Shown: positions 27,750 to 41,472 of the stretch, piece after piece
Numbering within the stretch: position 1 is the stretch's first letter
Layout of the letters: every line of letters starts with the position of its first letter
Assembly: GCF_000165425.1 (NCBI RefSeq)
Contig: NW_001799333.1
Coordinates: 357,635-421,634 of the forward strand
Direction: 5' to 3'
Length of the DNA stretch: 64,000 nucleotides
Source of the DNA: Paramecium tetraurelia
Lineage: Eukaryota; Ciliophora; Oligohymenophorea; Peniculida; Parameciidae
Notes under the pieces: generated by a model
Told to the model about the DNA's origin: nothing
Databases searched by the model: none
The model's input: only the letters and a program-made list of their open reading frames with translations
Position numbers and translations under genes: made by a program

Positions 27750-28377
27750 ATGCTATTTGTTTCATTAGAAAATGGAATATTTAATAACCTACTAGAAGAA
27801 GAAAAATATCAAGATTTTTGTGTTCTTGCATCTATTTTCTTTGATTTAGTTGAAGATTGAACTTGCCCAATACAAAATTAATATTAATTGAGGTACTTTA
27901 AACATAAAATAGTTTTAAAGATAGACAAACTGAAGACCTTCACCCTACTATTAATAAAAAAGACCAGTTTGATGGTTTTACTTAGGATACTCCATAAAAT
28001 GCGTACTGTATCTGTAGTAATTAATTAAAAGAAATGAGCAACTTTGCTGAGTAATAAGTTGTTGGAAATCATCATCATTAATAGTGCTAGAATGACAATC
28101 TTGTGTAAACTGTAATCCTAATGGAGTAACAAGAAAATTTCGAAGGTTAAGAGATGAAATATTTAAAGATGATTTTTACGATTAGGCTTAAATCTAAAGT
28201 CCAGAAGGTATTGCTATTGATGTCGATTACATTAACGACGAAATCTAAGAGCCTAAGAACTCTGTGAAGAAAATGTAATTGGTCTTATCATTTCTAGCTA
28301 ATACAAGAAAATTTAGAAATATTAACATCAAAACAATAGAAATAGACAAGCGTTATGAAACTCTATATGCATATTGA
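27750..28377 (+). CDS. hypothetical acidic protein, 5' end uncertain
   Basis: A clear coding stretch runs through DRQTEDLHPTINKKDQFDGF, then LMEQQENFE, a 23-bp intron (GTTAAG...TTAAAG), and DDFYDQAQIQSPEGIAIDVD to TGA 28375-28377. A His/Gln cluster (VVGNHHHQQCQND) and a Cys pair (CICSN) are present. The start at 27750 (MLFVSLENGIFNNLLEEEKY) needs a further intron of about 34 bp to connect and is tentative. No family recognised. Confidence 0.45.
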
Positions 28378-28684
28378 TATAAAATTACATCTCTAAGTTC
28401 TAATTTAAATGCTCTGGCTTTTAATATCCTTTTCAGACTTTCTTTATATTGTACCATATCATAGAATATGTGAAAGCAACCGAACTTAGAAATCAACACT
28501 TGGTTGATCGGTAAAATATTATATTTGTTATATTCAATCTACATTGTCAATATATAAATATAAAAGAAGATTATTTTGTTGACTTAATTATGAATAGAAA
28601 TAATTATTCAAAATTAGAATATATCATGTCTACATAATTATGTAAATTGGATTCATTAATGTCGATTTGATTATAAAATACATA
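28378..28684. other. intergenic region between convergent genes
   Basis: About 300 bp of AT-rich sequence between two convergent 3' ends; no coding frame or motif is seen. Confidence 0.35.
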
Positions 28685-30316
<1,632 letters not shown>

Positions 30317-30407
30317 ATATTAAAAATATAATTTTATTTATTCAGATAACTTTTGAATACCATATTGTCAAAATTTCTTATTTAGATTTTATTTTTTATT
30401 ATTATGA

Positions 30408-31130
30408 TTAATTAACAAATAAATCTTAAATAAATTAGAGAAAGATCTCCTGCCTAATCAAAAGAATTTAAGAATCATTACTCCTAAGAACTAATAAAGT
30501 TTTCAAATAATAGAGAAATTAGACTAGAAGCGCCTTCCAAAACTGAGCCTCCATTTATTGGGTAACCAAGTAAAAATTTCAAAAAATCAGGAAATCTCCT
30601 TAAAACCCAAGGAGGATAAAAGCAAGAGAATGCACACAAAATTACCATCCTTACCAAACTTGCCTAATAAGAATAAGCAATTTTACAACAAATGGTATAT
30701 ACCTTATGATTTGAGGTATGTGTAAAAGCCTGACCTCCAAAAAGAGAATTTCGAAGGTATTTTATAAACTAATGAAGACGATATGCATTTTTATAAGAAT
30801 ATCCATAGCATCAATGTACAATATAACCCATTTGATGAAAAACTACCTGAAGTTTTAATCAAAAACATAGGATATAGAGAGAGAACTGAAACTGTTAAGG
30901 ATTTTTTGAAAGGATAGAGATAAATTATTGAATTCAAAAAGTAACAATACTTTAATATCAATAATTTAGAAGTGTAGAAAGGGAAAATTAGAGAGTCCCT
31001 GAATTTATTAAATAGCTTTTGGAAAGTGAATAAGGCCATAAGAAGTATAAGAAGTTTAAATAGTTATGATGAAATTTATTTGTTAATTAAAAATATATCT
31101 AATTTATAATCATATTCCAAAAACTAATGA
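30408..31130 (+). CDS. hypothetical protein, start codon not found
   Basis: One long open frame (INKQILNKLEKDLLPNQKNL onward) with a basic, Lys/Pro-rich middle (LPSLPNLPNKNKQFYNKWYI) and a conserved-looking stretch HSINVQYNPFDEKLPEVLIK. It ends at TGA 31128-31130. The frame opens right after an in-frame TGA at 30405, and no ATG occurs before MHTKLPSL at about 30632. An out-of-frame ATG at 30404 suggests an indel or missed short exon. The head-to-head neighbour is CDPK. No family recognised. Confidence 0.55.
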
Positions 31131-31674
31131 AATCCAGTGTTTTTATATTCATTAAATTTAGATATTATTTTTTGTTTTCTTGGAAAATTTTATTATATAG
31201 AATTATTTGATAGATAAATGTTGTTCAAGTTAGCAATTGAGAAAACAATTAGGTTAATTATAATATTCTTGTAATCTACCATGTTAATATTTCATGTGTA
31301 CATAATTATAAAATTGGATAATAATTAAAAATATATATTAAATTGTAATCTTAAATTCAAATAAGAATAAAGTTGGAAATAAACCAAAAATCACATTGTA
31401 AGGAAAAATAAATATTCTTATTAATAAGAATATTTATACATTTAATCATCATTAATCTGATTAAAATAATATATAGTTTTAAAAATAGGAAAATAATTTA
31501 TTAAATATTATTTACTATTTAATAATCATTGATATTTAGAGTTTTCATTGATGATATTATCTGTATTCTAATCATTCTAGAGTATTAAAAGATGGATAGA
31601 TTACCAAATCCTGGTAATATAAGTTATATAATCCAAAATTAATTGTTAATAAAGATAAAAAATACTAATTAATT
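31131..31674. other. AT-rich convergent intergenic region
   Basis: About 540 bp of very AT-rich sequence between two convergent genes, with a near-palindromic AATATTCTTATTAATAAGAATATT at 31410-31433. No coding frame found. Confidence 0.4.
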
Positions 31675-34600
31675 TCAACTCTAATTGAGGTTTTTGTTAA
31701 GACCCCTCTCATACAATTTGGTATCTAAGGTTTGAGAAATCTTCAATATTTATTGATCTATCATTTGATCAATTTAATCCTAAATGATTTTATATGTTTC
31801 ATACCACATCATCTTACTCAATTATCGATAAGGATCTATTAATAGGAAACCATGAAATGCTTTCCCTCTTTAATTCCTCATCGATATAACTTTCAATGCC
31901 GTTATATTCAGACTTCTTTTTCCCTTGAAGGTAGGAAATAAAGAAGATATAATTCCAAACATAATGCTCATTCTTCACATGAAATCTGAATCCCTTCTTG
32001 TGTTTAGTTTTCTTTTCTATGATCCCCTTGTCTATACCGCAAACCAAACACAATTCTTTAATGTCAGCTTCCAGTTCTTCTGCTTCTTCTCTATCAGCCC
32101 CAAATGAATCTAAGATCAATCCAGTGAAGATGGAATAGGTTAAACTGATTACAAAGAAATAATAGCAGAATTCCCAAAAGTTGAGTATACTAAAACGGAA
32201 ATCGGGATTTGCATAGGTGGAACTAATACCATTAGACGCTGCAACATACCCTGCAGACCCACTATCCTTTTTAAATGTTACATCCAGAATGAACGAAAAG
32301 CATTGCAACAAGCTTTAACAATATGGAGTATAGTTAGTGTCTTCAGAGTAGAAATCATAAATTAGTAAAGAATAATAATACTAAAGTATGAAAAAAAGAG
32401 CCAATGTAAGTAAAATTTATATTATTGGGCGCCAAACGGACTATAAATTTAAAATTTTAATTCCTTACGTTTATCATTGCTGTTAGCACTGGAAATCTCC
32501 AAAATACATCAAGTAGAAGTAATGCTAATAATGTTTTTGTAAACAATCCTGAAATCGCTATTGAAGTAAATATTAAAAAATAGATCATTTCATAATCAAA
32601 AAATATATATTTAAATAAGACTAACCTATCAGTAACATTTTAATAAAATCTTACAAATTTATTTTATTCGAGCAAAAACTTATCTGTTTTTTCTAAGATA
32701 AAGTCTTCCTATAACACAACGCTTTATGAATTATCTAAATATTTATATTTTATTTCCCTTTTTCTTATTCTGTTTATTTATCTTTCAATTACAATTTCCT
32801 GAGCCTTTATTCTCAAATACGGTAGTTTTCTTATGATAAAAATGAAAAAGCAAACGAATTACAATATTATTTAAATAATATTTAAGGCCAATAGAAAATC
32901 ATCAAGTACATGATCATATCTTCCATTATTTGTTAACAAAATCATAATATTCTACATTACAATAACATAAAATATAATTTGTTTCCAAATCTCTTGATTA
33001 CCAGCTATCATATTAACTAAAAAGTGTCTTTTATACAATAATTGAAATTTGTATTCCGTTTTCAATTTTTGAATTGTCTTATTAGAATTATAAAGTATAG
33101 ATTCAACTTTGGTTTATTAAGTTGTTCGATCAATATCTTTACTAAACTTCTGTTTAATTGAATTGTTTAATGAAAAACAATGAGGTAACAGTGGAAATAT
33201 CACTTACTTGATCTGCTTTGAAGGCAGAATTATTTCTATTGATCCTGATCTAGTAGCATAGAATCTTAAAGCTCTATACCCAAGTTTCTTCTATTAAAAA
33301 TCTTTTTCTACTTCTTTATCTTTTTCAGAATTATTTTCAGTATCGTGCTATTTTAATTAATACTTATCCTATTGAATTATCTTAGAATTGTAAATTTTAA
33401 AGAAGATTTTATCATTGATTGCTTCTTTTTATTTCCCTTTGAGAACATTACTATTTAAAATTAAAATAATAATATTACTTAGTAACCATTTCAGTAATTT
33501 TTTGCAATTAAAACCAGGACTGATATAATTTATAAAGTAGCAACTACTTTAGTTATTTCTTTTATGTTTTCTCTGAATCGATTTATTCATAAATTCTTTC
33601 TAAAACATCCATATTTTTATGTTAAAAGATTTAGGCTAAAATATTATATAGAGAAAATCCAGTTTCAATAATAAAGGAATCACAAAAATCTCTTACTGCA
33701 ACATCTACATTGATGGTCTCTTCGATATTCCAAAGTCTATCAGAATCAGAGATAGTTTCTTAATTAAGAATTGATAATTTTGGTTGATCCCCAAATAAAT
33801 GAGAAAATATTGTATTTGTGTAATTTTTACCAGATGAATGGAGAATTTTGAACTTTTCATATTAAATTGCAATATTCTTGATAACTAACTTCTCACTAAT
33901 TATACTATTTATTTTTTCTAAGGTTTCAGAAGAAGTCTGTTAGTCATCAGTTAAAGATTCTAATGTAGTAGAACATCTGTACTTAATTTCAGATAGCATA
34001 AACATTCTATAATTGATGTTATTACTTTTTCTAAAAGATTATAAAATCTTTTTGCAATATGTTGGATATTTTTTATAATATTCTACATATTCCTATTAAA
34101 TCTATGTTTTTTTTTAACTTACTATTAATTTATTAAATTCACCTTATGTTTTTTCCCTAGATCTATTTAAAATCTTTTGCTGATCTTTAGTCAGATTACT
34201 GTACATTGCTGTAAATTTGCCATGAGAATCATCAAAATTGAGAAGTTTATAGCACAATTTTAAGAATTGTATTGAGCATATTTTCATTTAATTTTCATGA
34301 CATGGTCCCTGAATTAATTCTTTTATACAATCAAAACATCCAACTATCAATACATAATCATCAAAACTGAGATTTATGAATGTTTCTTAAACAAAATGAT
34401 TGAATAATATATCTTACAGTTATTATATCATATCATAATTTTAAGAGAATCCTTCTTAAATCCTCAAAAAATCCTAAGCTGGTTTAAAGTGATCTTCAGC
34501 TATTAATTATAAAAATCTAATTTGTATATTAATAATCCCTAATTTTTAAGAGTTATTCTTCCTTTCTAGTCTGTGACCTTGATTGAATTCATACGAAAAC

Positions 34601-37600
34601 AAAATACGATTTAAATTTTAAACAGTCTCATTTCTCATCTTTTGAGTATCATTCTATTTTTAGAAGCTATTAAAATTCAAACAAAATATCTTCAGCAATG
34701 AGTTGCTTTGGGCGTTTTTCATTACTGAAATAAGTTTTTCTTAAGCCAACTTATTTGCTTATTCTTATCCTCTAATCAATTTCGTTGAGACTAATAAAAA
34801 TTTATAATACATTTAATCCTTTAAATCTTAGTTTATAGATCCAAGCTCTGCAAAAGGAATAACTCTTAAATTTTGATATGAATCACAAAATTATATAAAG
34901 ATCTCAAAAAATCCTTCATTGCATATTAAATTTTGTATTTATTTGATAGCCTTGTTCTATAAAATCTATTCACTCTAACTTTTGTATATGTCCTTCTAAT
35001 TCATTATATATTGTGACACTGTTTACTCATAATCTGCTCTTATATACGTGTGAATATCCAAGAGTTACCATAAGAATTCAAGAATATTTAAAACTCCTTA
35101 ATAGTTACTAATCAGATTATTCAAACTTTATTTTAAGATTCTTACTAAAGGCAAGATAATTTTAGGAAAATTCTCAATTTGAATCTCATAATTTTAATTC
35201 ATTAATTATAATCTTAAATAAATTTGCTTATACATCTAAAAGTTTTCTTCTGCTTGGTCTTAATGTGTATTGGTTAATATTTCAATAACATTTTTCAGAA
35301 TTTTACTATCAAGTAATCCTTAAATCTTGATTATTTCATGAATTCTTGAATCATTAAAATATTCAGGATTTAGATATACATCTTAATTAAGATTATTCTT
35401 TTGAATTTATTATTACTCAAATTTGAAACCTTTAAAATCTAATTATCTTAAATAAAGTAACTTCAATTGTTATTATTTCAGATAAAGAAAATCTTAATTC
35501 TCTTTGATTTCATCTGTGGTTAATTTATCATTTAAGTGTTATTCAATGGAGTAAATGAGATCATCCATTTAAACTTTGAGTTCATTAAATGGACTTAATT
35601 TTTATGATAGATTATTCGATTCATTAGTTCCAAAATCAATCAGAGATACAGATTGGCTTTTCTTCTTAAAAATTAAAGTTGATGAATTTCTATTTGATTT
35701 AGATTTCGTAGATGAATCTTCCAATGTATCAATATATTCTGATAATTTTTATGCTAAATTTAAACTTAGATCAAAAAGTAAAATAGAATAATTATTGAAT
35801 AGAAAACATTCAAAATACTAGTCAATCAAATATTCAGAAATCATTTAAAATTCACTTTATTAGATATTGTGATGATCTTTATACAATTTAGAGAGCAATT
35901 TCAATTTATTTTGATTTTAAATGTTATCAATATATGTTGAATATTCAATAGACATAATCTAAATAGTAAAAAGTTTCCTTTCATAACTGATGAACTTCTT
36001 AACAAACTCTATGTATTCATCATCATAATTAGAGAATTCGCTTTGAGTTAACAGTAGATTAAGAAATTTTAATAATTAATGTTTCAAAATTGTATTCAAG
36101 AATATTTAATTTAAATCCTTCTTTTATAATTATTATGATTAATCTGCTTACCAATTTCTTATCTGGATTGAAAATATATCTTCTAAAGTGAAAATTAATC
36201 GAAATAAATTAACATATGAGAAACAATTTTATAGTAAGCTGTGATGAAGCTTATTGTTTGATTATGATTGATGATTATTTTCTTTTTATTATTGCACTCT
36301 AAAATTATAATAAATCTCATTTTAATTGCTTTGGCTTGTCGAAATAAATAATTAAATTAAATTAATTAGAAATCCATATCCTTAGACTTATAATATATAA
36401 GGAGCTTTTCCAAATAGCATTAATGTTTATAGAGATTATGGTTAATCGAGTATGAATAACTTCGTTAAGTTTTATGATCCTAAACCAATGATCTCATTGA
36501 ATTATGATCTTGACGATATTTATTGAAATATTAGTACAAGATTTTTATGTGAGATCATATTTTATTAACATAATATGCATTACAATATTCTCAGAGTTCC
36601 AACGCATATGTTTTCAAATAATAAATATATAGTTTTAGGACTTATGCAATCAATTAAGTCAAAAGAATTATCATAAATAGTAATAAGCAAATTAAATTAT
36701 CCTAGATCAACAATTGTAAAAAATTATTCAATTACATCAAATTATTTCATGATTTTAATTTTATTATGATGATTATTTTTACAAGTGATCCTCAACAATT
36801 TAAATAGCTCTTGGCATAATTAAATGATATTTTCATCTTAATTTGTATTCTAATAATTTCCAACACTTTGTTACATTCTGAGAGTTATATCTCTACACTA
36901 TTACATGAAACTTATGAGGATATCAAAGATAGTCTAATCAAGATTTTAAATCCTAATTATCCTTTGAGATATTAATAAATATTCAGACCCATCCATTTTT
37001 TAATTGAAATTCCTCAAAAATTAAATAAGATTTTAATGTTGCTACTGAATATTTTCATTATATAATAATGTTAACAGCTTATAATTTATTTCTTCAATTT
37101 CCTTGCATATATCAATTTCAATTTATTTTTCTAAAATCATACATTATTCAAACCTTAGTAATATAGCTTTCTTAGGCTAATGTAGTTTTTCAATTAAATT
37201 AAAAATTTTAAGTTTTATTTGAGATGCCAATTATTTGTGAGATAATAGCTTCAATAGGGTATTAGATATGTCAATATATTATCCAGGTATGCTTAAACTT
37301 ATTTTAATTTTGTCTCTTAGATTTGGATCATTATTATTTAAACATTTTTGAATGATATCCTTTTCAAAAATCTCTGCTAAGTAATATACGAATTCAATGA
37401 AACATTTAGTAAGGAGATTAAACACATTTCTGTCTTCTGAAAATTATTCAAATTATTGTAATAAGTCTTAATTAGGAGATTTTTCAGAAATGGAATCTGG
37501 AAGGAGTGAAAATGCTAAAATTAAGAATTCGAAATATAGAAAAAATTTAGGATCTATAAAACTATTATTATTATTGTTATTATTTCTTTTAAGTTATTAA

Positions 37601-40105
37601 TTTTAATTTGGCAATTTGAAACTGAGTAATTATAAATACATATTTAACATTTAATAATTCCTTATGCATAAATTAACTTTGTTTTATTAGATAAAATTCT
37701 TTTTTAAATAGTTCTAAACTATTACTTAAATACTTTCGATGAATTTAATATCGTCTTCATTAATTTTCTAATTGTTTATTTATAATAATTCTTCATCAAA
37801 ATCTTCTTCTATTTATTATCTGTAGCTTTTAAATATTAATTTTGGAATTTAGATTTTATAAAATGGATGAAAATCTATGTATAAATTAATTAAAATAGCA
37901 ATTAATTTGCATCTAAGATAATCATCATTCTTTAGATCGCTCACATATGAAACGAGATGTTCTTTAGGGAATATATTTTTAAAATACATTATATTTGACA
38001 CATTTCTATTTTGGCAAAGAGAACCAACCAAATTTAGGTATTCATCAACGAACCTTTTGCATTATTATACATCTTGAATCATATCTAAATTTTTCTTGAA
38101 GCTGCTCTGATAAATTTGATTTAACTCTATTTATTGATCTTCTACATTTAAATAAAAGAATTGATCATCCTTATGAACGAACAGCTTAGAAAATATGAAG
38201 GAATCAGCCTTCAAATTTACACCTATGGCTTTTTGATTATTTTTATATGGAAAATCATTCTAAAAACAAAGAATTTATAGGAACTTGGGGATATTAGACC
38301 AAAATGATCTAATTTTAGACCCATATAATTGTTAGCCCCTTTGAAAAATCAAATCTATGAGTGTAATTTCATTCTGCTAAATTTGATTTACTGATTGATT
38401 AAAAAAGAGAGAGGATGCAGTAGGAATGAGAGTTTGATTAGTTGAAAATATTTGGATTAAACAATCAAATGCTCCTATATGGCATCCTAGAAGCTAAACA
38501 AATTTTGAATAGCTATACAAAATAAAGAGACCATTTTATTCATTGTATGCTCCAAAAGCAGAGAAAAATAAGAATATAGTCTTCAAGACTTTTTGAATCT
38601 GATTTCTCAATCTTAAACTTTATTCTAATTCTTCTGAGAGGAGAAAGTCAACCTCATTATATAATTAAGTTAATTGATCATCCCAAGAGATAAGTTCTAA
38701 TAATTAATTTAGATATTAGATGATATAATATCGTTTAAGCAGATCTTGATTTCTTCTATTTTTTCTGGAATTAAAGATAGAATTTCTATCAATAACTTTT
38801 AATGTAAATCCATTTTCCAAACAAAAGCAAATCAAATCAGACAGGATTTGGATGAGTTGATTACATAATTCATAAATTGATTCAAATTTAGGATTATTTT
38901 ATTAATTGGATCTAATTGATTGTTATATTAATTCTTAATTCTATGTAAAAACATGAATTGCATTTTGAATACTATTGACTGCACTATGAAGCCAATTGAT
39001 TTGAGTTTGACTTGTACTACTTTATACTTCCAATAATAATTAATCTTCTTTAGTGACCTATGATTTGTATTCTAGCTAATAAAACAAAGAGTTTTGTTGA
39101 TATAGTTGTGAGGAAGTGAAATATTTATCTTAATGTAAAATAAATCCACTGATAAAATGATTACTAGCATTGATTTCTTAGAATTAAAAAAGAGAGGCCT
39201 CCTTAAAATTATTTACAATATTAGTCAATGAGATGTATTAATTACTTGCAACATTTTAAAGATAAAAGGAATCATTCAAATTAATTTGTTAGAAGGCTTT
39301 TTGAGGGTGATAGATTCTCCATAAATCAAATTCAGATGTTTCTTCCTACTCTTACCAAGTCACAATTAAATTTTTAGAGAATAGAGCATTGTATTGGATG
39401 TCGGCATTTGATTAGTTAATTAGATTTTTGGTTTATATCAAGGCAGATTTTTTGGTAGTCATTGCTAAATAAGCATTCTTTTCAATTAACTTTATTTTAA
39501 TTAAAGAACCATAAGATAATTTACTTATGGCCTTATTGATTGTTTCAAATATGAAATTTGAGGCTAGATGAACTTCATTAGTAAATGTAATTTGTTTTGA
39601 ATCCCAAGTCAGATAGCAATCTTAGGCATCTCCTTAAGCATCGTTATTGGGAGACAAACTAATGTGGACTTCATTGTATAAAGTGACGCAATTTTGATTC
39701 TAATTATGAGAGATGAAAGGTTACAATAATTTATGATTTGAAACAAGGTTATATGGAGAACAAGCAGGTCTTATCAAGTTCTTCTGTTAATTATATAGTC
39801 CATTTATCTTTGATGTATATTGCTTATAAATATTTGCCAGATTTCTATTGCTTCATAATTATCTCTTTGTTGAATTAGATGACTTCATCTGTGGAGACCT
39901 TGATGTCAAAATTTTCACATTGGACAGAGTAGATATTAAATAAGGTGTCCAAAAGGATTAGTTTTGATCTAAATGGTTAAATGGGTTGATACTCTAAATT
40001 GGCAGACTAAGGGTAAAATCCATCAGAATGGAGATACATTTCATTTGATTTGATCAGAATATCAGTTTCAGATGAAATGGGATTTCTTGTTTGGTTCACT
40101 TCCAT
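31675..40105 (-). CDS. IP3-receptor/ryanodine-receptor-type intracellular Ca2+ release channel (copy 2)
   Basis: Paralogue of the channel at 9430-17878, on the opposite strand and nearly the same length (8.4 kb). The start MEVNQTRNPISSETDILIKS continues YLHSDGFYP, which parallels the FLSSDGFYP of copy 1. Internal landmarks also match: FGKAPYILQVQGYGF against GNMPYTFQIQGIQF, and FLNTILKHQLLKFLNLLL against ILNTILKTQLIKLFNVLL. The pore reads LLQCFSFILDVTFKKDSGSA then GY. The last helix is YYFFVISLTYSIFTGLIL, and the Cys/His module is CLVCG...HVKNEHYVWNYI. A 25-bp intron near the end leads to a coiled tail (DQMIDQQILKISQTLDTKLY) and TGA at 31675-31677. Copy 2 carries an extra Gln/Asn-rich stretch around 36230-36350. 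The many internal introns were not all mapped. Confidence 0.88.
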
Positions 40106-40171
40106 TAAATTATTATAATCTTATAATTATGATTGATATTGTAATATAAAATAAGAAAGTAGAATAAATTA

Positions 40172-41149
40172 TCATATTTTGACTTTAGAATTTTTTCCCA
40201 CATTGCTAAAGATGATTAAACATAAATTGAGGATTACAAATTTTATAATATCTAGCAATATTAATCCAAAGAGCAATCTAGTGTAGAGTAGTAACTTTTC
40301 AGATTTGAATGAAATTATAATCAGGAGAGTTGGCTCAAAAATCATGACTTCTATGCTTTTTAGAATGTAACTACTAATGATTATAGTAGTTTCAGAATTT
40401 TCGCGATTTCTAAAAGGATACATGGGAATCCACTAAAGTTCTATTGGCAATAGGATAAACATCATTGATCTGATGGACAGAATATTGTCCTTGTAATTGA
40501 TCGGTTTGAGATCCTCCTAACGAGGACAGACTTCCTTAATGAAATTGGCTCTGAACACATAGCTCATGGGAAGATAAGATCTATTTTGGAGATTGTATTT
40601 ATCCATAAAAATCAATTTAGAAGTCGTAAGTAAATGCAAAATTCTAGGAATCTAAAGGAAGATTATAAAATAAGCTGTAACAGTCTTATCTTTAGTAGGA
40701 TCTATTAACTTGTCCTCATCCACTGTCCCTATACAAAAGAATACTAATATCAATATCCTCAAACAAATATCCAACAAGATATTGGACATTAACCAGATCT
40801 TCATTCCAGGATTGTTTTTTATATACTCCAAATACAAAAACGTGATATTGATAGGAACAATCTCCTTCTTAAATGAGGGTTTCTGATCCTTAACTTCTCT
40901 CCCCAATAGTCTTAATTAAATGAGTGATTATTATGCCTCTTGGCTTGCTTAAGTGGAAATTGGAGAATCTTAAGATTAGCAATTATTCACAATCTGCATC
41001 TCTACATTAATTGATGTTGTATCTATTTTCTCATTAAGATCATCATCTAAACTGTGAAAGCTATTGCTCTACTCTTGATCATGACGTAAGGAATAAAAAA
41101 CACTCGATTTAGGTTCTCCACTTTGATTGATATCCTTGATTAATGACAT
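40172..41149 (-). CDS. multi-pass membrane protein, 325 aa, intronless
   Basis: One continuous frame from ATG (complement 41147-41149; MSLIKDINQSGEPKSSVFYS) to TGA 40172-40174. The first 90 residues are polar, acidic and Ser/Gln-rich. Then come several hydrophobic helices, including WLMSNILLDICLRILILVFF, YFIIFLQIPRILHLL and LLIIISFKSEKLLLY...LLFGLILLDIIKFVILNL. No signature motif recognised. It begins 67 bp upstream of the start of Ca2+ channel copy 2, in the same orientation. Its function is unknown. Confidence 0.75.
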
Positions 41150-41472
41150 TATAATTATTATTTAATAAAGCTATATTATAGTTCTTCAATAAAGTCAGAA
41201 TATATAATAGACAAACAACAAAGACCTATTAGCCAACTTATATTTCTCATTCCAAATATCTTTATAATATAAATTTATTATTTATCTTCAATCAAGCTTA
41301 TTAAGATTTCAATTAAATAATCTATGTTTGCTTTCAATTTTTTAAACACGTTAACCAAAAGATTTGCAGTCAAAGATTATGTTGATGTATCCAAAATAAA
41401 ATTTATTTACATATTAAAGTCTAGATACAGAATGAAATATTTTTTTATTTTTTAATACTTATACTTTACAAA
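41150..41472. other. intergenic region
   Basis: About 320 bp of AT-rich DNA between two minus-strand genes; no gene seen. Confidence 0.35.

Noticed and set aside
35576-35791. A 71-codon plus-strand ORF in the second channel gene.
   Set aside because: Antisense of coding exons of channel copy 2; no support of its own.
36370-36540. A plus-strand frame reading PYPQTYNIQGAFPNSINVYRD that looked like a separate small gene inside channel copy 2.
   Set aside because: The minus strand at the same place aligns with channel copy 1 (GKAPYILQVQGYGF against GNMPYTFQIQGIQF) in a frame that continues through the region.
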